From the NCBI RefSeq assembly GCF_021155765.1, contig NC_060112.1, positions 11,532,001 to 11,596,000 on the forward strand: a stretch of DNA of 64,000 nt, written 5' to 3'. This DNA comes from Diprion similis (taxonomy: Eukaryota > Arthropoda > Insecta > Hymenoptera > Diprionidae). Position 1 is the first letter of the stretch. The number at the start of each line of letters is the position of its first letter. This document shows positions 38,801-49,300 of the stretch, in pieces. The position numbers and the translations under genes were made by a program. A model generated the notes under the pieces. That model was not told where the DNA came from and made no database searches. It saw only the letters and a list, made by a program, of their open reading frames with translations.

Positions 38801-41800
38801 GAAGCGGGTGTCGCAGCGTCGGAAGCAGAGCTTCGCCGAGAAGTGCGACGACGAGACGGCAAACCTGAACCGCGTCCTGGTAGAGCGGATGCTGTTGAAA
38901 AACTCCGGGTTCAATCAAGGCAGCCGCAGCGTCGGCGGGACGCCGATCTGCCTTCGGCGACGGAAGTGCGACGTGAACAAGAACCTCTCGCCCGTCAAGC
39001 TGATCCAGGACAGCGCTCTGGTGCGCTCGGTCATCGCCGAGAACGAGGTCGCCAAACGGCGGTCCAACTCCGTCAGCTACGTGAACGGAAACGCGGTGCG
39101 GAGCCGGCTCATCGGCGGTGCCTACATGGCCACCTTCGCCTCGGAGATCGCGCTGATGGAGGCGGACAAGGAAGCCGACCGGAAGTACAAGGAGCTGATA
39201 CTCGAGGCGGAGAACATACTGGTCAACATGAAGAACAACTCGTCACCGGTGGTCATGCCTTCGCCCAGGAAAATTCACAACGGACTGGCCAACAAGCGCG
39301 TAGAACTCATCAAGAACACGGAGCTGAATATCGAGCTGGCGCTCTCGAAGAGCAGGAACTCGCAGCCCGAGCTCCAGAGCGGAAGCATCAGGGACTTGGA
39401 GCACACGAGCCCGAAGAGACAGTTCGCTCAGCCGTGTTCCCCCATACGCAAGTTCATGGAGCGGAATTCACCTGGCGGTATCATCGTCAAGGAGAATTTT
39501 TACAAGCAGGACGTGCAGGTCAAATGCCCGAGTTCACCGATGATGCCCAGGAGAACTCCGCAGAACTCACCTAGCCGGAGCCTCGTCCAAGCTAGCAGAC
39601 TTCAGATCACCGAACGGGATATTAATCACGATGTCAAGAGCAGAGAGCTTCAGACCTTTATCCACAACGGTGTCAACTCCCCGAGGCAGCTCAAGGATAG
39701 AACCGTCGGATCTCCCTACCTCAATGCGCATCGGGATTCCCTGATTCAGAAGGAAAAACTACTCCTTGACAAAAAGGAAGTCAGGTCTTCGAGGGCCCTC
39801 AAAGACGAGGGACTGACATCAAGCTCGTCGGATTCCGACGATAGGTGCGACGTCAGGAAGAAACCACCCTTACCTACCTTCAGGTGAGGAGTCTCTTTTC
39901 GGTATTTATTTGACTATTGCTGTCTCATTTGATTTTTAGATTTTTCCACCGCTCGCCGTTTTTATCCATCTCAATTCTGTCTTACCATTTCAATGCGTAC
40001 TTTGGTGTTCAGTTTCCTAAGATTGTGAGAACACAACACTTTTCTAAGAAGCCATTAATCATGCTGATAGTATGTGAAGAATTATTCAGATACTCAGAAG
40101 AACTCATTCGAATTCCTGAAATAATCAATATTCCCTATCAGCCGAAACAAACGGAAAACTAGAGAATCACTCTGTCGTTTCAGAATAAAATTAACACATT
40201 TCGTGTGAAATTGATGGCGTCATTCGTCCTCAATTTCATGAAATTATAAAAACTTTGCATGATCAGCTCGCGAAATTTAATTCTGAATTCTTGCACGTGT
40301 TGTAAAAAAAAAAAAAAAAGACAAAAGTGAAATGTAAATTAATCCGAATCGAAAGTAAAAAATCCAAAGGAAAAAAGGCATGAGGCATGAAACGCTCCAA
40401 TTAACTATAAATTTCTACAATATTTGCTGTCAGTGTTATTAGAAAAGGAGTAAAAAATATGAGAGCGGACGTATATAATTTTTGCATGACGCCTTTCTAC
40501 AGATCGATTGATATCGGACCGACGCGGGAGGGTTCTTCATATTGTCCCCAAAGTGAACCAGTTAAGCGAAAAGTATACGCAGGTAGCGTGACTTACGGGC
40601 GGATACAAAAGTCGCTGGGGGAGCACAATGTCGCTTTTAGAAACTCCGACGGTGACACGGCTACTGACGACACGGGTATGTACCCTACAAAAGATTCCTC
40701 CGCAGGGGCTTTTCCAGTTGATATAATACCTGAGCACAGTCCTCATATTTCTAACTTTAATTTGGTAATAATCCGATTTTATGCGATACACCTGGTGAAG
40801 AAAAGAGTGAAATAAATTTCAGAAAAGTAATATCTGGTGGAAAAAAAACGAAACGCAAATATGGAAAATGGTAGTTTTTTTATAGCTTGCTCCTGAAAAA
40901 TGATTTGGAAAATTTTAATAACACACAGTGAATTTTCGTAAAACTGTACATACTTCTACGAAAGATTGTGTTGGCAGACAACTTTCTACAACAAAAATAT
41001 AAAAATCTATTTTCTTTGTACGGGGTGAAAGGAAATTGGGAGTTAACTTACAAATATTGAGGAAATCTACAACTCGAAATGAAGTAAATTGTTTTTCATA
41101 ACATTTTGCGGAAGAATATTAATATCTACAAATGATTCTCCGTAAGATTAAGTATATCTAAAGTAAACATGAAATACTATTCTTAAAACAACCACTAGAT
41201 GTCGCATCCCTTTTGCAAAGAAAAGTTGATGAACACAAGTTGAATACCTAGCAGTACAGGTAGTTTATAACAGTTTACATTTGAAGAATCTTCTAATCTG
41301 ATAACGGTGGAATTTGAAAATCTTCCAATTATTCTTCAACTCACAATTATTTCAAAGACGAGTCTCTTGCAAATAACAAACCCTTGTAACTTCTTTTAAC
41401 CAGAAATTCGCAATAGTTCTCAATAATTATGTAGATTCTAATGATCGATGTACAGAAACTAATGTTGAGAAAAATTTTATTCTAAAACTACGATCGTGTT
41501 TTAAATCCCCTTAAAATCATAGAAATGTTCCAAAAAAATCATACAAATTTTGTTCACCAAAGGTAAAACGATGACTGTATAGAAAAAAAGTATACACTGT
41601 TCTCTGAATTCCTACCCTCTCTGAGCAAGACAAAATTTGACGTGAAATCGCACATTACAGATGACTCGAAACGATCGTTGAAAGAGAAAGTGGCCCAGCT
41701 CCGACAGGAGCGATTAGCAGCGGAGGCAAATATGAACTCCCAAGACACGCAGCTGTACCAGCATCAGTTATCTCAGCTGAGGAGACAGAAGTTGGTGCAA

Positions 41801-41893
41801 ACCATCGAGGGTCTAAAACGAAGTTTGGAAGACCAGTCGGCAACACTGAAGCAAACTTGCCTTGAAGCTGTTCTCGACAATGACGTGAATTAG
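29748..41893 (+). CDS. large scaffold-like coiled-coil protein, six exons (possibly GUK-holder/NHS family)
   Basis: I assembled this gene from six coding exons: 29,748-29,897; 33,081-33,473; 36,021-36,433; 38,240-39,883; 40,503-40,675; 41,661-41,893. All have GT-AG borders, and junction phases agree throughout (0, 0, 2, 2, 1). Total is 3,006 nt, encoding 1,001 aa ending in TAG. The protein has no signal peptide or membrane segment. It is serine-rich and strongly charged: a basic N-terminus, a conserved-looking SPESAYSTGYSTDGTSPG block (91-108), an acidic stretch (about 378-420), a basic stretch (468-515), a helical segment (614-652) and a C-terminal coiled coil (929-993). This composition suggests a cytoplasmic or cortical scaffold. 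My best guess is the GUK-holder/Nance-Horan family, from resemblance of the 91-126 region. I cannot confirm it, and an N-terminal WAVE-homology domain is not present in this isoform. Further small exons or an upstream long isoform are possible. Confidence 0.78.
29898..33080. other. intron 1 of scaffold gene
   Basis: 3.2 kb. A 181-codon open frame on the minus strand (31,364-31,909) has no recognisable motif and is treated as chance. An AT dinucleotide patch lies near 32,078-32,090. A GC-richer segment (31.4-33.0 kb) could hold an alternative promoter or exon, but I cannot show one. Confidence 0.5.
33081..33473 (+). CDS. scaffold gene, exon 2
   Basis: Bounded by cttcttccag and gtgagtg. 131 codons, phase 0 at both ends. 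Encodes residues 51-181, rich in Thr/Ser (SAYTTVTTSSGTSAGTGS), followed by SPESAYSTGYSTDGTSPG and PPEYYINIRTGTHYF, the most motif-like part of the protein, and then a proline-containing EEPPVPPTDR. An in-frame TGA just upstream (33,054) fixes the exon boundary. Tyrosine- and serine-rich, so phosphorylation is plausible. Confidence 0.85.
33474..36020. other. intron 2 of scaffold gene
   Basis: 2.5 kb, AT-rich. Two TATA-like contexts occur (tataaaagc at about 34,508; tatataaaaa at about 35,196), each followed by several hundred bases without a supported coding frame. An embedded gene was looked for and not found. Confidence 0.5.
36021..36433 (+). CDS. scaffold gene, exon 3
   Basis: Acceptor ccaatttccag, donor gtaagt. 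413 nt, entered in phase 0 and left with two bases. Encodes residues 182-318 plus part of 319: a glutamine patch (QRQQQPVQQ), RRTESCSVDALR, a proline run (PPPLIPSPPLQSP) that could bind SH3 or WW domains, and serine clusters (DESSSSSGLKL, ESSGSASD). GC-rich against AT-rich introns, with only this frame open. Confidence 0.85.
36434..38239. other. intron 3 of scaffold gene
   Basis: 1.8 kb of AT-rich sequence. No coding or repeat structure recognised. Confidence 0.6.
38240..39883 (+). CDS. scaffold gene, exon 4 (main exon)
   Basis: The acceptor ttatttttcaag supplies the single G needed to complete a proline codon with exon 3. The donor is gtgagg. 547 full codons encode residues 320-866: KVPIPVARC and a serine run, DDITLNEMMGKYDESYVYEKE, an acidic tract (SDSDPTDCEDY to ENDDFDF), an arginine/lysine-rich tract (RRRTKD to KKRVSQRRKQ) that could be a nuclear localisation signal, a helical stretch (SEIALMEADKEADRKYKEL) and several Ser-Pro sites towards the end. 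The first two-thirds is very GC-rich with GC-ending codons, which opens long shadow frames on both strands; only this frame joins both neighbours in phase. Confidence 0.92.
40503..40675 (+). CDS. scaffold gene, exon 5
   Basis: Acceptor cctttctacag, donor gtatgt. The leading A completes AGA (Arg) with exon 4, and one G is left over. Encodes SIDIGPTREG, KRKVYAGSVTYGRIQKSL and ends in DGDTATDDT. Short but phase-consistent on both sides. Confidence 0.8.
41661..41893 (+). CDS. scaffold gene, last coding exon
   Basis: After the acceptor cacattacag, AT completes GAT (Asp) with exon 5. 76 codons, then TAG at 41,891-41,893. Encodes an amphipathic heptad-like helix (SLKEKVAQLRQERLAAEAN, QLRRQKLVQTIEGLKRSLE), so the protein ends in a short coiled coil, a likely oligomerisation or partner-binding segment. 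Confidence 0.85.
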
Positions 41894-44800
41894 ACGAATT
41901 CTCTCTGCGCATAGCATAACAAAAAGAAAAAGAATCTCGCTGCTTAGCAGCTGCGTGATTTTTTCGAAGCGTCATTTAATCGTAAGTAGTAAATTGAATA
42001 GCCGTACTGAAAGGAGAGCGCAAAAATGTGCGTCGAGAATTGCAATCGAAGCCAACATATCACCTCCAGTTCTTGTTATCGGCGAAGATGCCGCGCTACT
42101 ATTTTCTGCGGTAAGTGTCGAATGGAGATCGTCACGTTTTTGGCAACAGATATCTCATTTCTTTATAATATACAAATTAAAAGTGAAAGTTTGTAACTTA
42201 ATCAACGTGTACGTCTGAACGTTTCAAGCGACTTCGGATGAAAACCAACGTGCCTATTTGGTTACTTACTCCCTACTATGTACAGCTTTACTATTAAACA
42301 TTATGGAACAAAATCAGCGATATTCTCCGATCATTGATGTTTGCAATGAAAGTTCCACCTCACCGCAGGATCCACTGAAACTATGAGGAAACGAACCGTT
42401 TCAAAAGCTCTTCCAACCCAAAGTGAAATCTAATGGGAGGGCAGAATTTATACTCATCCGTTGTAATCTACTCATAGATATTACGCGAATACACATTGAT
42501 TGCTTATATTTTATATGTACAGTTTATTTCATAAGTTACAACTAAATATTTTTAATCAAGATCTTCCTTAAATTTCTCGTGTTTATTCTCGAGATACAGT
42601 TAAATTGGCCGTAGTTTCAATCGTTTCCTAATTCAACGTACTGCATTTTGACCACACCAATATGGGCCTATTCGATGATATTCCTTATTCAAACGACATG
42701 TTCTAGTGGGGGGAGGGGGGGTTCAAATCGGGAATACATGTGTAACAATGAAAAGGAAGGAAAATCCTGCATTGTTTGATACAAGGAGAAAGAAGGAAAA
42801 AAGTATTAAGCGAATACAGTATTGTGTAAGATTATGATCGGTCTAGATTTTTCATCTGTAATAAAACTATCAGCGATAGTGGAAACAGGCGTTTAAAATT
42901 AAGCTTAACAGCGTTGTAGTAGATTCGAAATTTCATACTTACAACTTTGATATCGTACATTTAATATTTAAGCAATTTATTTAAAGCATTATCGAACGGA
43001 CCAATGCCGTTTTCACGTAGCTAGAACATAAATTCATTATTCGTTGTCATAGCCACAACAGTTTGAAAAATAATTCCGCTCAGACGAACGATGTTTTCCT
43101 TCAATTTACTCTCATGTGCTTGAGTTGATTTGTAAATGAACGAAAGTCAGCTGTGAAAGTTGCAAAATGTACGCACATGACAGCCTAGTAAGAAATACTA
43201 TACATATACCTTCAGAAGTGCATGGTACGAAATCTTTAGAATCACATTTATAATTATCATAACATGTTCAAGATAATATTTAATATCCTCAAATAGATAA
43301 AGTATCTCCTTAATTTATACCAAAGATAGATGTGTAGACTTATGAAAATACCTTGTGTAGTAAAATTTAGCCAGTTAACAAGATAATTGATAATAATTAT
43401 AATTATAACTGTCCCCCATATTAGTATCATAGATTATAATCTTGTGTGATTAGGATATTTCAGGTAATTATTACTAGGAATCTTTAGCGCAGATGTTATA
43501 GTTAGTAGTGGTTTATACATAACGTTGCGATGGGTAAATCCACTTAATTTTCGTCAATCTCAATGAGATGCAATGCAACTCTTTTATTTGTTTCTTCAAT
43601 TATTGTTCATCAATATTGAAAATTGAATTATTTGGCATAATTTGCAACGATTTTCAATTCTCAATGTTTCACATCATCAATATATCTATAACACCGGGAC
43701 TGTTTATTACTTCTGTTACTTCAAATGAACCTTTGATACGCCCTTGACAAGTAGTTGATTTGTCACGCTTTTTTTATCCACGTCGCATTGTTAACCAGTG
43801 TCAGGTGATGAACTTTGTCAACTTTTAGCTTCAAATCAACCGATCAGGTTTCCCAGATGCAACAATATGCTTTTACTGAAAGATCTTAGGGCAATGATTG
43901 ATACCATAAACTACATACCTAATAACACGAAATATGAATGGAGAATACAAAAATGAAAAACTTTGAAACAACGTGAAATCAAAACGATATCACGTACATA
44001 AATGTAACGTAAAATCTGACTGTGAGCCAAGTTGTACTAATCGTTATTAATCGCATGTAGTAATAAAACCGAAATGATAAATCAGGCTTGTCATGAAAAA
44101 TATACCATGTAATAAACGTACTATTGGAGATATGATACATACGTATATTATATATGCGTATCTGACTTAATTTATTGTTATAGTTACGCATTATCGATTA
44201 GTTTGATTGATATTCTAACACTAGATATTTCTGGCTTTAAACTACTTAACATGTAACTATTAATATACATTCAGCCATAGTGATATTTTTGTGAGAATAG
44301 ACTGATATAGAGTTATCGATTTGTTGTTGAATTATAATCGGTTATCAGTTTTTTTGGATGTGATTTATTTTAAGGTGACGCCTGCGACTGAGAGAGAAAG
44401 GAATAACATAAAATATGATTACGATATATTTATTCATGTTAGATATTAGAAATCATAGGAGTAACGTGTCCAGAGAACATTAGTAAACAGTAGTGAACTA
44501 GGTACATATTAGCGAGTTGAAGATAAGTTAGAAAAGAAACCTGTACCTTCAAAGTTTTAGACAATGATTTTCTCTTTTTTCTTCTTGCTTCTTGTTCCAT
44601 AAAATGTGAGTGATTAGTTCACCGCTTAAAAATGAGTTCTTTTTACAATTGTAGGTCACCTCGCTTGAACACCACACGTTGATATTATTTACCCATTTAC
44701 AAAGTACTTGACGTAACATTCCAAGCTGTCCAATTTTGTAGAGACAGAAAAACAAATACTGCGTAAAATTCTACCAAAGGTAATAATGATACAATGATGC

Positions 44801-45130
44801 CGATGACTATCGTGAAGATTACCATTATTGTCATTATTATCATAATTATTATTATTGTTGTTGTTATCATCAACACTGCTATTATTATCAAACATTACTT
44901 TTTCATTATTATCGAAACCTCGCCTCTGGCCGAGTCATACTGCTGCATTGCGACCATGAAAGAACGAATTGTTGGGACAAAATCGATGGAAAAGAGAAAG
45001 AAAAAAAAAACAAGAATGGAAATTAAGATTAATGAAAATATTGTTGAAAACAATACAGAGTATATAAGGACCTCTTTACACGTATAAGTGAACAGTTTTT
45101 TTGTATATGATTATTATAAATAAATTATAT
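41894..45130 (+). other. likely 3' UTR and flank of scaffold gene
   Basis: AT-rich with no supported coding sequence. Candidate polyadenylation signals AATAAA lie at 42,860-42,865, 44,062-44,067, 44,111-44,116 and 45,119-45,124. Which is used cannot be read from sequence alone. A guanine-rich patch (gggggg-a-ggggggg) lies near 42,708-42,721, and a TTA/TTG trinucleotide tract at about 44,820-44,890. Confidence 0.45.
44820..44890. repeat. imperfect ATT/GTT trinucleotide repeat
   Basis: Runs of attattatc, attattatt and gttgttgtt. Both strands give low-complexity frames of Ile/Val or Asn/Asp. Confidence 0.8.
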
Positions 45131-45221
45131 TATGTCGTTGGATATAATTTGGACTTATATCATTGATTTTCTACCTCTGTTCTGACGAATTCTCTATCCT
45201 TCTATCTTTGTTTGTCTTCAG

Positions 45222-45360
45222 CGGTGGGTTACGTCACATTCAGCCGAAGATAGCAGATCGAATCAACGGCTGTTTCACGACATGCCAGAAAGCAGAAGAA
45301 GCAATTGATTTTATAAAAGAACTAGATGTGAATAATGCCATTTCTTTTTGGGTTTGTTGA
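45222..45360 (+). other. exon-like open segment, unassigned
   Basis: Preceded by a strong acceptor (tttgtttgtcttcag). Reads GGLRHIQPKIADRINGC, then KAEEAIDFIKELDVNNA, and ends in TGA. The amphipathic look suggests real or former coding sequence (an alternative last exon or transposon remnant), but no family is recognised and no donor partner is proven. Confidence 0.2.
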
Positions 45361-46157
45361 TGACATTTGACATCGAGCAACCGTGTAATTGCTACTTGCA
45401 ATAATTCTTGGAGATTAGGTCAAATTTTCTTGTCCAACTGAAATTTAAACGGGTTATTCGAAATCATTTCGAACAATCGAAACGGAATCTTGGATAAACA
45501 ATATCTCTAATTATCACCAATGATAAAAGCAGTGATAATCACAGATGAAGACAATAGTAACACGTCGCAAAAGGACAGGACAAAACGTTCGAAACCTCTC
45601 GTCGACAAACGCAGAAATCTTCGTCTTCTTGCTGATCAGTTTTCCCAACTTAGTAACTAGTTTTATACGAGAGCTAAGGCACGTGGAAACCCTTAGGGGC
45701 AAAACCTGGCCTGGGATTGCCTCGACTCATGGTTTGGAAGATTCCAAGAGTCAGTTCAACGGTTTACAAATTTCTATAGTTATTACTTGGGTATAGCTAC
45801 GTGTATTAGTCGATACAGGACCAAACATTCAGTGCGAGTGAGTCAATCCCACGATCAGTAAAAGATTCACACAAATTGAGCTCAGATCGATTCCACGGTC
45901 ATCCCACTTTGAAGATGTAGGGTCTTTACGCCAAATTTGCCAGCTTATCAATAGAATTATCAAAGTATTGTGTTTGTTTGCAAAACTTGAATATGAGAGA
46001 CATTTTTTTTCTTGGCTATTGCTCACGATCTATCCAAAAATGTATTCAAAGTTTGGAAAGATCTGAGTTTTTCACACAAAAAAAAAGTGATGAACCTAAT
46101 TTATTGGAGTTCTACAAAAAAAGGAGTATCGGTATCCATGCCGCATTGGCGCGAATG

Positions 46158-46296
46158 CCAATTGACCGTGAACCGCCTGAGATTGTAATCCGAATAGTTA
46201 TATCTGCTCAAGTTTTCGTCGAACCACCATGCAGATTTTCCTCATGAATTCACTCCGCAAGTTGCATCCCACGCTAAAATTTCCGTATTCTGCAGG
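46158..46296 (+). repeat. dispersed repeat, copy B, abutting the satellite
   Basis: Matches 29,108-29,250 in the same orientation. The match ends where the first satellite-like sequence begins (about 46,300), so the array starts at or inside a copy of this element. Confidence 0.7.
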
Positions 46297-46309
46297 TTTA
46301 CCACAGTAA

Positions 46310-49300
46310 GGGTGAGCCTTACTCTTTCGATCATTTTCAACGGCGGGAATTTTTCATCTCCGAATCGATTTGTATGACCATCTCTAGAGTAATTCAACCC
46401 CCAGGAACTCAGAAAACACATCAAAAAGAGCGTAGGACCAGCAGCAGAGAAATGACGATGAAAATCATGAGTTTCTCGGCTGTAACTTTTCAGCTATCGC
46501 TCGCAGCGTATTGGGACTGCGCTTAATCGATTCCTCTCGTAAAATTACGTCGGAATGGTGCCTCAAAGAATTGATTGCAGCACTTTTGAGAATCGTCGAA
46601 ATTTTCGCCAAAAATCCAAAGGGGTTAGCCTTACTTTTTCGCTCATTTTCCGAGCCGGAAATTTTTCGTCTCCGAATCGATTTGTATGACCATCTCTAGG
46701 GTTATTCGACCCCGAGGAACTCAGAAAACACATCAAAAAGAGCGTAGAACCAGCAGCAGAGATATGACGATGAAAATCATGAGTTTTTCGGCTGTAACTT
46801 TTCAGCTATCGCTCGCAGCGTATTGGGACTGCGCTTAATCGATTCCTCTCGCAAAATTACGTCAGAATAGTGCCTTAACGAATTGATTGCGGCACTTTTC
46901 AGAATCGTCGAAATTTTCGCCAAAAATCCAAAGGGGTTAGCCTTACTTTTTCGCTCATTTTCGGAGCCAGAAATTTTACGTCTCCGAATCGATTTGTATG
47001 ACCATCTCTAGAGTAATTCGACCCCCAGGAACTCAGAAAACACATCAAAAAGAGCGTAGGACCAGCAGCAGAGAAATGACGATGAAAATCATGAGTTTTT
47101 CGGCTGTAACTTTTCAGCTATCGCACGCAGCGTATTGGGACTGCGCTTAATCGATTCCTCTCGCAAAATTACGTCGGAATAGTGCCTCAACGAATTGATT
47201 GCAGCACTATTCAGAATCGTCGAAATTTTCGCCAAAAATCCAAAGGGGTTCGCCTTACTTTTTCGCTCATTTTGGGAGCCGGAAATTTTTCGTCTCCGAA
47301 TCGATTTGTATGACCATCTCTAGGGTAATTCGACCCCCAGGAACTCAGAAAGCACATCAAAAAGAGCGTAGGACCAGCAGCAGAGAAATGACGATGAAAA
47401 TCATGAGTTTTTCGGCTGTAACTTTTCAGCTATCGCCTGCAGCGTATTGGGACTGCGCTTAATCGATTCCTCTCGCAAAATCACGTCGGAATAGTGTCTC
47501 ATCAAATTGATTGCAGCACTTTTCAGAATCGTCGAAATTTTCGCCAAAAATCCAGAGGGGTTAGCCTTACTTTTTCGCTCATTTTCGGAGCCGAAAATTT
47601 TTCGTCTCCGAATCGATTTGTATGACCATCTCTAGAGTAATTCGACCCCCAGGAACTCAGAAAACACATCAAAAAGAGCGTAGGACCAGCAGCAGAGAAA
47701 TGACGATGAAAATCATGAGTTTTTCGGCTGTAACTTTTCAGCTATCGCTCGCAGCGTATTGGGACTGCGCTTAATCGATTTCTCTCGCAAAATTACGTCG
47801 GAATAGTGCCTTAACGAATTGATTGCAGCACTTTTCAGAATCGTCGAAATTTTCGCCAAAAATCCAAAGGGGTTAGCCTTACTTTTTCGCTCATTTTCGG
47901 AGCCGGAAATTTTACGTCTCCGAATCGATTTGTTTGACCATCTCTAGAGTAATTCGACCCCCAGGAACTCAGAAAACACATCAAAAAGAGCGTAGGACCA
48001 GCAGCAGAGAAATGACGATGAAAATCATGAGTTTTTCGGCTGTAACTTTTCAGCTATCGCTCGCAGCGTATTGGGACTGCGCTTAATCGATTCCTCTCGC
48101 AAAATTACGTCGGAATAGTGCCTTAACGAATTGATTGCAGCACTTTTCAGAATCGTCGAAATTTTCGCCAAAAATCCAAAGGGGTTAGCCTTACTTTTTC
48201 GCTCATTTTCGGAGCCGGAAATTTTACGTCTCCGAATCGATTTGTTTGACCATCTGTAGAGTAATTCGACCCCCAGGAACTCAGAAAACACATCAAAAAG
48301 AGCGTAGGACCAGCAGCAGAGAAATGACGATGAAAATCATGAGTTTTTCGGCTGTAACTTTTCAGCTATCGCCTGCAGCGTATTGGGACTGCGCTTAATC
48401 GATTCCTCTCGCAAAATTACGTCGGAATAGTGGCTTAACGAATTAATTGCAGCACTTTTCAGAATCGTCGAAATTTTCGCCGATAATCCAAAGGGGTTAG
48501 CCTTACTTTTTCGCTCATTTTCGGAGCCGGAAATTTTACGTCTCCGAATCGATTTGTATGACCATCTCTAGAGTAATTCGACCCCCAGGAACTCAGAAAA
48601 CACATCAAAAAGAGCGTAGGACCAGCAGCAGAGAAATGACGATGAAAATCATGAGTTTTTCGGCTGTAACTTTTCAGCTATCGCCTGCAGCGTATTGGGA
48701 CTGCGCTTAATCAATTCCTCTCGCAAAATCACGTCGGAATAGTGTCTCATCGAATTGATTGCAGCACTTTTCAGAATCGTCGAAATTTTCGCCAAAAATC
48801 CAAAGGGGTTAGCCTTACTTTTTCGCTCATTTTCGGAGCCGAAAATTTTTCGTCTCCGAATCGATTTGTATGACCATCTCTAGAGTAATTCGACCCCCAG
48901 GAACTCAGAAAACACATCAAAAAAAGCGTAGGACCAGCAGCAGAGAAATGACGATGAAAATCGTGAGTTTTTCGGCTGTAACTTTTCAGCTATCGCTCGC
49001 GGCGTATTGGGACTGCGCTTAATCGATTCCTCTCGCAAAATGACGTCGGAATAGTGCCTTAACGAATTGATTGCAGCACTTTTCAGAATCGTCGATATTT
49101 TCGCCAAAAATCCAAAGGGGTTAGCCTTACTTTTTCGCTCATTATCGGAGCCGGAAATTTTTCGTCTCCGAATCGATTTGTATGACCATCTCTAGAGTAA
49201 TTCGACCCCCAGGAACTCAGAAAACACATCAAAAAGAGCGTAGGACCAGCAGCAGAGAAATGACGATGAAAATCATGAGTTTTTCGGCTGTAACTTTTCA

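Noticed and set aside
38468..39574. Long overlapping frames on both strands (up to 243 codons) inside the main scaffold exon
   Set aside because: The exon is GC-rich with GC-ending codons, so stops are depleted in every frame. Only the plus-strand frame of 38,240-39,883 joins flanking exons in phase.
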